NCBI GenBank assembly: GCA_039030915.1
Contig: JBCCDG010000001.1
Coordinates: 1 to 64,000 of the forward strand
Direction: 5' to 3'
DNA length: 64,000 nt
Source of the DNA: Thermohalobaculum sp039030915
GTDB taxonomy: Bacteria; Pseudomonadota; Alphaproteobacteria; Rhodobacterales; Rhodobacteraceae
Part shown: positions 42,455 to 50,491 of the stretch, piece after piece
How positions within the stretch are numbered: the first letter of the stretch is position 1
Layout of the letters: the number at the start of each line of letters is the position of its first letter
Notes under the pieces: generated by a model
Database searches by the model: none
The model's input: the letters and a program-made list of their open reading frames with translations, nothing else
Told to the model about the DNA's origin: nothing
Program-made: the position numbers and the translations under genes

Positions 42455-44608
42455 ATGGCGAAGGAGGGAACGGCGGCGGCCGAGGCCGGGCCCGGTTCGG
42501 GCGCCATCGATGCGCTCACCATGGAGGAGGCGGAGGCGGAGATCGCCCGCCTCTCCACCGAAATCGCCCGCCATGACGAGGCCTATCACCGGCGCGATGA
42601 TCCGGTGATCTCGGATGCCGACTACGACGCGCTGAAGCGCCGGCTCTTGAAGCTGGAGGCTGCGCATCCCGAACTTGTGCGCGAGGACAGCCCCACCCGG
42701 ACCGTCGGCGCCGCGCCTGCGGAAGGCTTTGCCAAGGTCCGCCACCGCCTGCCAATGCTCTCGCTCGGCAATGCGTTCTCGGACGACGATGTGGTGGAAT
42801 TCATCGCCCGCATCCGCCGTTTTCTGAGCCTTGGGGAGGAACCCGTCGCGCTGGTGGCGGAGCCGAAGATCGACGGGCTCTCGCTCACACTTCGCTACGA
42901 GGCAGGCCGGCTCGTCGAGGCGGCGACGCGCGGTGACGGTGCAGAGGGCGAGAACGTGACCGCGAATGCGCGCACCATCGGCGATGTTCCCGAACGGCTG
43001 AAGGATGAGGCGCCAGCGGTCTTCGAGGTGCGCGGCGAAGTCTACATGACCCATGCGGATTTCGCGGCGCTCAACGCCCGCCAAGCGGAGGCCGGGGCCA
43101 AGGTCTTCGCCAATCCGCGAAACGCCGCCGCAGGCTCGCTCCGCCAGCTCGACAGCGGCATCACCGCCGCCCGCCCGCTCCGCTTCTTCGCCTATAGCTG
43201 GGGGGAGACGAGCGCCCTGCCGGGTCAGACGCAGTGGCAGGTGCTGAAGGCGCTGGGAGCCTGGGGTTTCTCGGTCAACGAGCGAGCGAAGCGCTTCGAG
43301 GACGTCGACGGTCTGCTGGGACATTATCGCGAGATCGAGAGCATCCGCGCCTCGCTTGGCTATGACATCGATGGCGTCGTCTACAAGGTCGACCGGCTCG
43401 ACTGGCAGCAGCGTCTCGGCGCGCGCTCGAACCAGCCGCGTTGGGCTATCGCGCACAAGTTTCCCGCCGAACGAGCGCAGACGGTGCTGGAGGGTATCGA
43501 CATTCAGGTCGGCCGTACCGGGGCGCTCAGCCCCGTCGCCCGCCTTCGCCCCGTGACGGTCGGCGGCGTCGTGGTCTCGAACGCGACGCTCCATAACGAG
43601 GACTATATCGCCGGGCGCGGCGCGAAGGGCGAGACGATCCGAGACGGCAAGGATCTGCGCGTCGGGGACACGGTAACGGTCTACCGTGCGGGCGACGTCA
43701 TACCCAAAGTCATTGATGTCGATCTCTCCCGCCGACCGAAGGATGCGGAGCGCTATGGGTTTCCGCAGATCTGCCCCGCTTGCGGCTCGCCCGCGATACG
43801 AGAGGAAGGGGAAGCCGTGCGCCGCTGCACCGGCGGGCTCGTCTGCCCGGCGCAGGCGGTGGAGCGGCTCAAGCACTTCGTCTCCCGCGGCGCGATGGAC
43901 ATCGAAGGGCTCGGCACAAAGCAGGTCGAAGCCTTCTGGCAGCTGGGTTGGGTGAAGGCGCCCGCTGATATCTTCACACTCAGTATGAGATTTGGCGCTG
44001 GGGGTTCTGATATAAAGAGACTTTCCACGCTGGAGGGTTGGGGTGAGCGCTCGGCCGAGAACCTCTTCGACGCGATCGAGGCGCGGCGCCACGTGCCCCT
44101 CAACCGCTTCATCTTCGCCCTCGGTATCCGCCATGTGGGGGAGACGACCGCGAAGCTTCTTGCGCGCAGCTATGGCAGCTGGGATGCGTTCGCGGAGGCG
44201 ATGCGCATCGCGGCGGAGGATGCCGAGGCGCGCGATGCGCTGTTGGCCATCGACGGTGTGGGCACCGTGCTCGCCGATGCCGTTGTCGCCTTCTTCGCCG
44301 ATGAGCATAATATCAAGGCAGTCGAGGATCTTACAGCGCATGTCACACCTGAGGATGCAGTCGCTCCCCAGGCGAGCGACAGCCCGGTGGCGGGCAAGAC
44401 CGTGGTCTTCACCGGAAAGCTCGAGCGCATGAGCCGCGACGAGGCCAAGACCCGGGCCGAAGCGCTGGGTGCCAAGGTGTCGGGCAGCGTCTCGGCCAAG
44501 ACCGACATCCTCGTCGCAGGTCCCGGCGCAGGCTCGAAGCTGAAAAAGGCGGAGGCGTTCGGGATCCAAACGCTCAGCGAGGAGGAATGGCTTGCGCTCG
44601 TCGAATGA
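42455..44608 (+). CDS. ligA: NAD-dependent DNA ligase
   Basis: 717 residues. Joins nicks in DNA using NAD. Domains in order: Ia (about 24-90), adenylation domain with the AMP-accepting Lys138 in AEPKIDGLSL, OB fold (GRTGALSPVARLRPV), zinc finger (CPACG plus CTGGLVCPAQ), helix-hairpin-helix repeats, and a C-terminal BRCT domain (GKTVVFTGKLERMSRDEAKTRAEALGAKVSGSVS). It has an N-terminal extension of about 20 residues compared with E. coli LigA. The stop overlaps the GNAT gene start (ATGA). Confidence 0.97.
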   Translation: MAKEGTAAAEAGPGSGAIDALTMEEAEAEIARLSTEIARHDEAYHRRDDPVISDADYDALKRRLLKLEAAHPELVREDSPTRTVGAAPAEGFAKVRHRLPMLSLGNAFSDDDVVEFIARIRRFLSLGEEPVALVAEPKIDGLSLTLRYEAGRLVEAATRGDGAEGENVTANARTIGDVPERLKDEAPAVFEVRGEVYMTHADFAALNARQAEAGAKVFANPRNAAAGSLRQLDSGITAARPLRFFAYSWGETSALPGQTQWQVLKALGAWGFSVNERAKRFEDVDGLLGHYREIESIRASLGYDIDGVVYKVDRLDWQQRLGARSNQPRWAIAHKFPAERAQTVLEGIDIQVGRTGALSPVARLRPVTVGGVVVSNATLHNEDYIAGRGAKGETIRDGKDLRVGDTVTVYRAGDVIPKVIDVDLSRRPKDAERYGFPQICPACGSPAIREEGEAVRRCTGGLVCPAQAVERLKHFVSRGAMDIEGLGTKQVEAFWQLGWVKAPADIFTLSMRFGAGGSDIKRLSTLEGWGERSAENLFDAIEARRHVPLNRFIFALGIRHVGETTAKLLARSYGSWDAFAEAMRIAAEDAEARDALLAIDGVGTVLADAVVAFFADEHNIKAVEDLTAHVTPEDAVAPQASDSPVAGKTVVFTGKLERMSRDEAKTRAEALGAKVSGSVSAKTDILVAGPGAGSKLKKAEAFGIQTLSEEEWLALVE

Positions 44609-45141
44609 AGACGGTGCGTCAGGCCGCTGTACCGATGAATGATTTCTCCTCGATACCTGCACTTCCAGTGGCTGCTCGCGAGGCGCTGCGCAGGCTCAAC
44701 AATGCGAACGCGGAGGCGACCTCCCATCTCGAGCCCGCAGAATGGGAGACGCTTTTGGCGAAGGCGCATCTCGCGCTCGCGCCGGTTGCGGCGGATGCGT
44801 TGCTGATCGCCTTCTCACAGGATGCAGACTACGCCAGCCCCAATTTTTTATGGTTCGCAGAGCAGTATGAGCGTTTTCTCTATGTCGATCGCATCGTCGT
44901 TGTTGAGCGGGCGAGGGGCAGGGGTCTCGCGAGGGCGCTCTATACTGCGCTCGCGGATGCGGCCCGTACCGCCGGGCTGGAAAGGATCGTCTGTGAGGTA
45001 AACCGGATCCCGCCCACTCCCGGTTCCGACGCGTTCCACGCCCGCCTCGGCTTTCAGGAGGTCGGCCGCGCGCACCCCTATGGCGACGCCAAGCTCGTCC
45101 GCTATCTCGCGCTCGAGCTCGAAGACGCCGAGCCGCGTTGA
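44605..45141 (+). CDS. GNAT family N-acetyltransferase
   Basis: 178 residues. GNAT core with VVVERARGRGLARALYTALADAARTAGL (the acetyl-CoA loop) and ERIVCEVNRIPPTPGSDAFHARLGFQEVG. The N-terminal LRRLNNANAEATSHLEPAEWETLL is typical of a subgroup with no known substrate that I recall near recG and mfd in Rhodobacterales. ATG at 44605 overlaps the ligA stop; ATG at 44635 would remove 10 residues and is possible. Confidence 0.85.
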   Translation: MKTVRQAAVPMNDFSSIPALPVAAREALRRLNNANAEATSHLEPAEWETLLAKAHLALAPVAADALLIAFSQDADYASPNFLWFAEQYERFLYVDRIVVVERARGRGLARALYTALADAARTAGLERIVCEVNRIPPTPGSDAFHARLGFQEVGRAHPYGDAKLVRYLALELEDAEPR

Positions 45142-45171
45142 CGGCGCGACGGGGAGGGGCGAAGGAAGGGC

Positions 45172-47268
45172 ATGCCGCGCCCTGAAATCCTCTTTCCGCT
45201 CTTTGCCGGTCTCGACGGTCTCAAGGGCGTCGGCCCGAAGGCGCAGAAGGCGTTCGAGCGGCTCGGCCTGACACGCATCCGCGACCTGCTTTTCCACCTC
45301 CCCACTGGCGTGGTCGATCGCCGGCCGGTCGATAGCCTCGAGGGGCAACGCCCCGGCGCCACGGTGACGCTCCTCGTCGAGGTTCAGCGCCACACAGCCC
45401 CCCGGCGCCGCGGCGCACCCTACCGGATTGGCGTGAAGGGCGGTGGCGCGCTCTTCGAGCTGGTCTTCTTTCGTGCGCAGGGGGACTGGCTCGCGAGCCG
45501 CCTGCCCGTGGGCGCGAACCGTGTCGTCTCGGGCAAGCTCGACCTCTATGACGGCGCTTGGCAGATCGCGCATCCGGATCTCGTGCTGACCGAGGATGAG
45601 GCTGCAACCCTGCCGCCCTTCGAGCCGGTCTATGGCATAGCGGAAGGGCTGACCCAGGGTACGCTGACGCGTGCGACAGATCAGGTGCTCGCGCAGCTTC
45701 CGCCCCTTGCGGAATGGAATGATACCGCACTCCTCAAGCGCGAAGGCTGGCCTGCCTGGAACGTGGCGCTCGAAACCGCGCACCGGCCGGCGGGATCGCT
45801 CGCCAGCGCCGATCAGATCGCTGCGCGCCGCCGCCTGGCCTTCGATGAGCTTCTGTCGCATCAGCTGGCGCTCGCGCTCGGCCGCGCCTCGATGCGCCGG
45901 GGGCGCGGCAGGTCGAATGTAGAACCTGAGGATTGCCCGGTAACAGACTCCATAAAAAGCGTTTTCAGCTATCGGGCGACTGCTGCCCAGATGCGCTCGC
46001 TTGCCGAGATCAGGGCCGATATGGCCGATGAGGAGCGGATGATGCGCCTCCTCCAGGGCGATGTAGGCGCCGGCAAGACCTGGGTCGCCGCAATGGCGCT
46101 CGGCATCGCGACGGCCGCCGGCGGGCAGGGCGCGCTGATGGCACCGACGGAGATCCTGGCGCGGCAGCATGCGGCGGGCCTCACGCCGATCATGGAGGCT
46201 GCGGGGATCGAGACCGTGCTGCTCACGGGGCGGGACCGGGGCGGCGTCCGCGCCGAGAAGCTCGGCGCCGTTGCCGATGGCCGGGCACAGCTTGTCATCG
46301 GCACCCATGCGCTCTTCTCCAGCGACGTCGCCTTTGACGATCTTCGTCTCGCCGTGATCGACGAGCAGCACCGCTTCGGCGTGCGTCAGCGCATGGAGCT
46401 CACCGCCAAGGCGCCGCGGGGATGCGACCTTCTGATCATGACCGCCACGCCGATCCCGCGCACGCTCGCGCTGGCGGGTTATGGCGATCTCGACATCTCG
46501 GTGCTGGACGAAAAGCCGCCGGGGCGGACGCCGGTCGACACGCGCCTCATCGCGGCAGAGCGGGTGGACGATGTGGTCGAGCGGCTGAAGACGGTGCTGG
46601 CGGCGGGGCGGCGGGCCTATTGGGTTTGTCCCGCCGTGGAGGATCGACCGGAGAGCGACGCGATCGCTGCCGAGACGCGCGCGCGCATGCTCTCGGCCAA
46701 GGTCGGGGCGGACAAGGTCGCGCTCGTCCACGGCCAGCTTGGCGCCGAGGCCAAGGATCAGGCGATGGCGGCGTTTCAGTCCGGGGCGCGACCGCTTCTG
46801 GTCGCCACGACGGTAATCGAGGTCGGCGTCGATGTGCCGGAGGCGACGATCATGGTGATCGAGCAGGCGGCGCGTTTCGGCCTCGCGCAGCTCCACCAGC
46901 TCAGGGGCCGCGTCGGGCGTGGGGCAGGGCAGTCGCACTGCCTTCTCCTCTATGAAAGCCCGTTGGCCGAGACTGCCGCAGCCCGCCTTTCGATCCTGCG
47001 CGAGACCGAGGACGGCTTCCGCATCGCCGAGGAGGATCTGCGACTGCGCGGTGCGGGCGACATGATCGGTACGGCGCAATCCGGGCTGCCGCGGTTTCGT
47101 CTGGCCGATCTCGAACGAGACGGCGCGTTGATGGAGGTTGCGCGCGACGATGCGCGGCGCATCCTTGCCGTTGATCCTGATTTCAAATCTGCGCGAGGGC
47201 AGGCGCTCCGGGTGCTCCTCTACCTCATGGAGCGCGACGCATCGGTCCGGCTCCTGTCGAGCGGTTAG
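45172..47268 (+). CDS. recG: ATP-dependent DNA helicase RecG
   Basis: 698 residues. Reverses stalled replication forks and processes branched DNA. Seen: an N-terminal wedge/OB domain with GLKGVGPKAQKAFERLGL, Walker A GDVGAGKT at about 296-303, Walker B as LAVIDEQHRFGVRQR, MTATPIPRTLAL, the motif V/VI region TTVIEVGVDVPEATIMVIE and QLRGRVGRG, and the C-terminal LRLRGAGDMIGTAQSG. The length is typical. A LexA-box match lies 5 bases after the stop, serving the next gene rather than recG. Confidence 0.97.
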   Translation: MPRPEILFPLFAGLDGLKGVGPKAQKAFERLGLTRIRDLLFHLPTGVVDRRPVDSLEGQRPGATVTLLVEVQRHTAPRRRGAPYRIGVKGGGALFELVFFRAQGDWLASRLPVGANRVVSGKLDLYDGAWQIAHPDLVLTEDEAATLPPFEPVYGIAEGLTQGTLTRATDQVLAQLPPLAEWNDTALLKREGWPAWNVALETAHRPAGSLASADQIAARRRLAFDELLSHQLALALGRASMRRGRGRSNVEPEDCPVTDSIKSVFSYRATAAQMRSLAEIRADMADEERMMRLLQGDVGAGKTWVAAMALGIATAAGGQGALMAPTEILARQHAAGLTPIMEAAGIETVLLTGRDRGGVRAEKLGAVADGRAQLVIGTHALFSSDVAFDDLRLAVIDEQHRFGVRQRMELTAKAPRGCDLLIMTATPIPRTLALAGYGDLDISVLDEKPPGRTPVDTRLIAAERVDDVVERLKTVLAAGRRAYWVCPAVEDRPESDAIAAETRARMLSAKVGADKVALVHGQLGAEAKDQAMAAFQSGARPLLVATTVIEVGVDVPEATIMVIEQAARFGLAQLHQLRGRVGRGAGQSHCLLLYESPLAETAAARLSILRETEDGFRIAEEDLRLRGAGDMIGTAQSGLPRFRLADLERDGALMEVARDDARRILAVDPDFKSARGQALRVLLYLMERDASVRLLSSG

Positions 47269-47272
47269 GCTT

Positions 47273-47287
47273 GTTCCATTAATGTTC
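47273..47287 (+). promoter_or_regulatory. LexA (SOS) box, GTTC-N7-GTTC
   Basis: GTTC (47273-47276), 7 bases CATTAAT, GTTC (47284-47287): an exact match to the alphaproteobacterial LexA operator GTTC-N7-GTTC (GAAC-N7-GAAC on the other strand). A weaker half-match GAAC-N7-CAAC lies at 47312-47326. Both precede the 42-residue gene at 47352. Confidence 0.8.
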
Positions 47288-47351
47288 TTGCGACTCAGCC
47301 GAATTTATGGTGAACATAGCATCAACGAAGCGATGACACCGGAGAGATGCC

Positions 47352-47480
47352 ATGACCGTGATCCGCCAAGCCCGCAGCTTCCTCGCCCATTCCCCCGCCG
47401 AGGCCGCCGCCGATGTGGCAGGGCTGGCTGGCATCTGTGCGCTGGTGTTCTGCGGCTTCGTTCTGCCGGTCCTGCTCTGA
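47352..47480 (+). CDS. 42-residue membrane protein behind a LexA box
   Basis: The 42 codons start at an ATG with GGAG 7 bases upstream. The N-terminal half is basic and polar (MTVIRQARSFLAHSPAEAAAD), and the C-terminal half is one membrane helix (about 22-42, VAGLAGICALVFCGFVLPVL) ending at the membrane edge. It is preceded by an exact LexA operator and followed after 134 bases by a strong terminator, so it forms its own transcription unit. By analogy with Caulobacter SidA, an SOS-induced small inner-membrane protein that blocks division, it may be an SOS checkpoint protein. No sequence similarity to SidA is claimed. Confidence 0.7.
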   Translation: MTVIRQARSFLAHSPAEAAADVAGLAGICALVFCGFVLPVLL

Positions 47481-47613
47481 GGAGCAGACCGCCTCTCGCC
47501 CGCGGCACTGCTGCGGATGGCTGTCGCCGGCGCCTCGCGAGATGCCGGCGGGGACGGCTCCGGTCGCACCCCTGATTCCGATCCGTCCGGCCGCTCTGCC
47601 AGGCCGCCACCTT

Positions 47614-47644
47614 GCCGGTGCCCTTAGCGGGCGCCGGCCTTTTT
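47614..47644 (+). terminator. Intrinsic terminator after the SOS small gene
   Basis: GCCGGTGCCC (47614-47623) and GGGCGCCGGC (47629-47638) form a 10-pair stem with one G-T pair and a 5-base loop, followed by CTTTTT to 47644. It lies 134 bases after the small gene stop. Confidence 0.92.
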
Positions 47645-47705
47645 CTGTCGTGATCGACAACGGCGGGGACGGGGGCGGAAACGGACTCCCAACAGAGGCC
47701 TGGCG

Positions 47706-48698
47706 CTAGTGACCGGCGGCAGCCGCAGCCTTGGTGCGCCAGTCGAAGAGGCGCTTGTGACGATGGGCATGCGCGGTACCGAAACCGCCGGCGTCGGCCG
47801 CCTCGGCCCAATCCAGTGCCGTGATGCGCGCATCCTCCGAAATCCCGGTCAGATCGTCGCCGAGCCCCGCACGAAGGCGCGCGACCAGCGAGAGGACAGC
47901 GTCGAGGCGATGGCCCTCAAGCGGTCGATCCGAAAGCGCGCGGTCGAAGGCGTGGATGCGCGCCTCTGCGGCTGCCCTGAAGGCAAGCACCGCGTCTTCC
48001 TTCGCTTCCATCATCGCGTGTCGGGCTGCCGCGAAATAGGATCTGGCGGCAGGGTTCCGGTCGACATTGCGCTGCAGCTCGTAGAGCGCGCCCTCATAGC
48101 CGTCATGGCTGCGACCCGCCGAGGGCGGCACACTGACCGAACCGCGGAAAAGATCGATCGTGATGGGCGAAAACGCCGCAGTGGCGGGACGGACCATCAG
48201 GATGTCGAAATCGCCCGAAAGCTCGAGGAACTCGAAGGCGCCTAGGCTGCGGCAGAACTCGAGCGCGGCGCCGAAGGCATCGATCTCGGTCTTCTCGATG
48301 CGGCGGGCAGGGGTCTCGCAATTCACCGCCTCCGTGCTGCCTTCGACGCCGGCGAAGCTCAGCGTCGCGCAGCCGCGGTCGCCTATGGCGCGCAGGGCGA
48401 TCCCGCGCAATGCGTGAGGCACGGTGACGAAGTGCTGATCGCGTCCCTCCGTCCAGACCGTGCCGGGCGTATTCTCGCGTGCCCGGATCGTAACCGTCAC
48501 GCCGGGAAAACCCCCGGAGCGCACGGCCGCGAGATGCCGCGAAAGCTTAAGGTCGAAATCCGTGAAGACGTTGCGAGAGACGAGGTGCGAGATCACGCAT
48601 GGGCGATCATCGATCACATCCGCGTACTGCAGGTCCAAAAGGGGGATCCGTTCAACGCTGGGCTGAACGACCGTCTCAAAGAGGGTGAAATCACGCAT
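47706..48698 (-). CDS. Protein of unknown function
   Basis: 330 residues, soluble, no signal peptide. The sequence alternates beta segments (GFPGVTVTIRARENTPGTVW, RGIALRAIGDRGCATLSFAG, FLELSGDFDILMVRP) in the first 180 residues and is helical after 190 (YEGALYELQRNVDRNPAARSYFAAARHAMMEAKEDAVLAF), ending with a His/Lys-rich tail (AHAHRHKRLFDWR). The ATG at 48698 is chosen; a GTG two codons earlier is possible. It converges on the SOS small gene. Family not recognised; it may be restricted to Rhodobacterales. Confidence 0.7.
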   Translation of the reverse strand: MRDFTLFETVVQPSVERIPLLDLQYADVIDDRPCVISHLVSRNVFTDFDLKLSRHLAAVRSGGFPGVTVTIRARENTPGTVWTEGRDQHFVTVPHALRGIALRAIGDRGCATLSFAGVEGSTEAVNCETPARRIEKTEIDAFGAALEFCRSLGAFEFLELSGDFDILMVRPATAAFSPITIDLFRGSVSVPPSAGRSHDGYEGALYELQRNVDRNPAARSYFAAARHAMMEAKEDAVLAFRAAAEARIHAFDRALSDRPLEGHRLDAVLSLVARLRAGLGDDLTGISEDARITALDWAEAADAGGFGTAHAHRHKRLFDWRTKAAAAAGH

Positions 48699-48851
48699 AA
48701 CCACACACCAAACGTTCGCAGCCCCGCGAATACCGCATGGTAGCTTACGGGATGATTAACAGGAAGCAGCGTTTCGCGTCAGGGTAGCATCACATGTCGA
48801 TATGCGACCTGTGGCTGCAATCCACAGAAGCAATATTATGTTTGTAACTGC

Positions 48852-50147
48852 TCATTGGGCTGCGAGATTGTCGCGCCGCGTTATGCGAGCCTCGCCCGGG
48901 AATGCCTTGCGAAACTGGAAGAATTCCCGCTCGGTGAGCTCCACCAGCAAGGAAACGCCATCGGGCCCGTCCTCGCGTGCACGCACATCCGCATGCCGAT
49001 AGAGCCACCCCACCGCAGAACCGCTGTCATGGCCCAATGCAAGCTCGAGGCGCAGGCGTCTCGGAAAGAGGCGTTCCTCGATCATCTCGAGCAACGCATC
49101 GACGTTCTCGCCCGTCACGGCGGAGACCCTAACCACCGAATCGCTGAACGTCCGAACCGGTTGCGCACGTTCGGCCTCGGGCAAGAGATCGATCTTGTTC
49201 TGCACCTCGATGATCGCCTCGCGTGCCGCATCGTCGACGCCAAGTTCCTCGAGCACCTTCATCACGTCGCCCGCCTGGCTCTCCGTATCCGCGTGCGAGA
49301 CGTCGCGCACATGGAGAATGATGTCGGCCTCCAGCACTTCCTCGAGCGTGGCCCGGAAGGCGGCGACGAGCTGTGTCGGCAGGTTCGAGATGAAGCCCAC
49401 CGTGTCTGAGAGGATGCAGATGCGCCCAGACGGCAGCGACAGGCGCCGCATCGTCGGGTCGAGCGTGGCGAAGAGCATATCCTCGGCCATCACCTGGGCC
49501 GTGGTCAGCCGGGTGAAGAGCGTCGAGGTGCCCGCCGTGGTGTAGCCAACGAGGGCCACGACCGGCTGAGGCACCTTGGCACGCTTTTGGCGATGGAGCG
49601 CGCGGGTCTTCACCACCTTCTCGAGCAGGCGGCGAAGCTTGGTGATCTTCTCGTCGATCATCCGACGGTCGGCTTCGATCTGCGTCTCGCCGGGGCCGCC
49701 CATGAAGCCGACGCCGCCGCGTTGACGCTCGAGATGGGTCCACGAGCGAACGAGGCGGGACTTCTGGTAGGTCAGGTGCGCAAGCTCCACCTGGAGCACA
49801 CCTTCACGCGTCTGCGCTCTCTCGCCGAAAATCTCTAGGATCAGGCCCGTCCGGTCGAGGACCTTGGCCTTCCAGGCGCGTTCGAGATTGCGCTGCTGCA
49901 CGGGGCTGAGGCTACCGTTGACGATGACGAGGTCGATCTCATGCGCCTCGAACCGTCGGCCGAGCTCCTCGACCTTGCCGGGGCCGATCAGCGTGGCCGG
50001 GTTGGGCTTCGGCACCTTGACGATATCGGCATCGACCGGGGAGAGGTCGATGGCGGCGGCGAGACTCACGGCCTCCGCGAGCGCGCCGTCAGGGTCCGGC
50101 GCGTCCGACTGCTTGAGATCGAGATGCAGGACGAAGGCCCGGGTCAC
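48852..50147 (-). CDS. hflX: HflX-type GTPase with altered P-loop
   Basis: 431 residues. HflX binds the 50S subunit and splits stalled ribosomes. The N-terminal HflX domain (LIGPGKVEEL, NGSLSPVQQRNLE), the GGVGFMGGPGETQIEADRR linker, G3 DTVGFISNLPTQL, G4 NKID and the C-terminal region are normal. The G1 loop is not: it reads GYTTAGTSTLF, with Thr207 (codon ACC, 49529-49527) where the GxxxxGK[ST] lysine should be, and Thr replacing the usual Asn at 204 and 212. Lysine loss should weaken GTP binding. The start is GTG. It lies 28 bases after hfq on the same strand, the usual order. Confidence 0.93.
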   Translation of the reverse strand: MTRAFVLHLDLKQSDAPDPDGALAEAVSLAAAIDLSPVDADIVKVPKPNPATLIGPGKVEELGRRFEAHEIDLVIVNGSLSPVQQRNLERAWKAKVLDRTGLILEIFGERAQTREGVLQVELAHLTYQKSRLVRSWTHLERQRGGVGFMGGPGETQIEADRRMIDEKITKLRRLLEKVVKTRALHRQKRAKVPQPVVALVGYTTAGTSTLFTRLTTAQVMAEDMLFATLDPTMRRLSLPSGRICILSDTVGFISNLPTQLVAAFRATLEEVLEADIILHVRDVSHADTESQAGDVMKVLEELGVDDAAREAIIEVQNKIDLLPEAERAQPVRTFSDSVVRVSAVTGENVDALLEMIEERLFPRRLRLELALGHDSGSAVGWLYRHADVRAREDGPDGVSLLVELTEREFFQFRKAFPGEARITRRDNLAAQ

Positions 50148-50175
50148 GCGCCCCCTGCCCCGGCCGGCCTGCCGG

Positions 50176-50418
50176 TCACTCGGCCTGGTCCTGATCGTAG
50201 AGGCTGAAGGGCTGCCCCGGCATCACGGTCGAGATCGCGTGCTTGTAGACGAGCTGGCTCTGACCGTCCCGACGCAGCAGCACGCAGAAATTGTCGAACC
50301 AAGTGATAACGCCCTGGAGCTTGACGCCGTTTACGAGAAATACCGTCACCGGAATTTTCTGTTTGCGGATATGATTAAGGAAGACGTCCTGCAGGTTCTG
50401 TTTGTTTTCGCTGGCCAT
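50176..50418 (-). CDS. hfq: RNA chaperone Hfq
   Basis: 80 residues, typical of alphaproteobacterial Hfq. Sm1 motif LQDVFLNHIRKQKIPVTVFLVNGVKLQGVI and Sm2 motif LVYKHAISTVMP, with FDNFCVLLRRDGQSQ between. It forms hexamers that bind sRNAs and mRNAs; the short C-terminus ends FSLYDQDQAE. An A-rich leader rather than a strong Shine-Dalgarno precedes the ATG. Confidence 0.97.
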   Translation of the reverse strand: MASENKQNLQDVFLNHIRKQKIPVTVFLVNGVKLQGVITWFDNFCVLLRRDGQSQLVYKHAISTVMPGQPFSLYDQDQAE

Positions 50419-50491
50419 TTTTTGTGCCTGTCTGTTCGTTGGTGTCGCGCGCAGCGGCTAGCGCCGCGTCACACAGGCGCGAATGTGGCCC

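Noticed and set aside
41987..44662. An 891-codon open frame opposite ligA
   Set aside because: LigA on the plus strand has every domain and catalytic residue. The opposite frame is a high-GC shadow without a ribosome site or motif.
47312..47326. Second LexA box GAAC-N7-CAAC as an independent operator
   Set aside because: One of the four conserved bases of the second half-site is wrong; it is mentioned with the exact box but not called as a separate site.
48790..48830. CTGTGG-N7-CCACAG dyad near the hflX end as a DnaA box or terminator
   Set aside because: It has no T-run, and the CAATCCACA half differs from the DnaA box at two positions, with no clustering; too weak to call.
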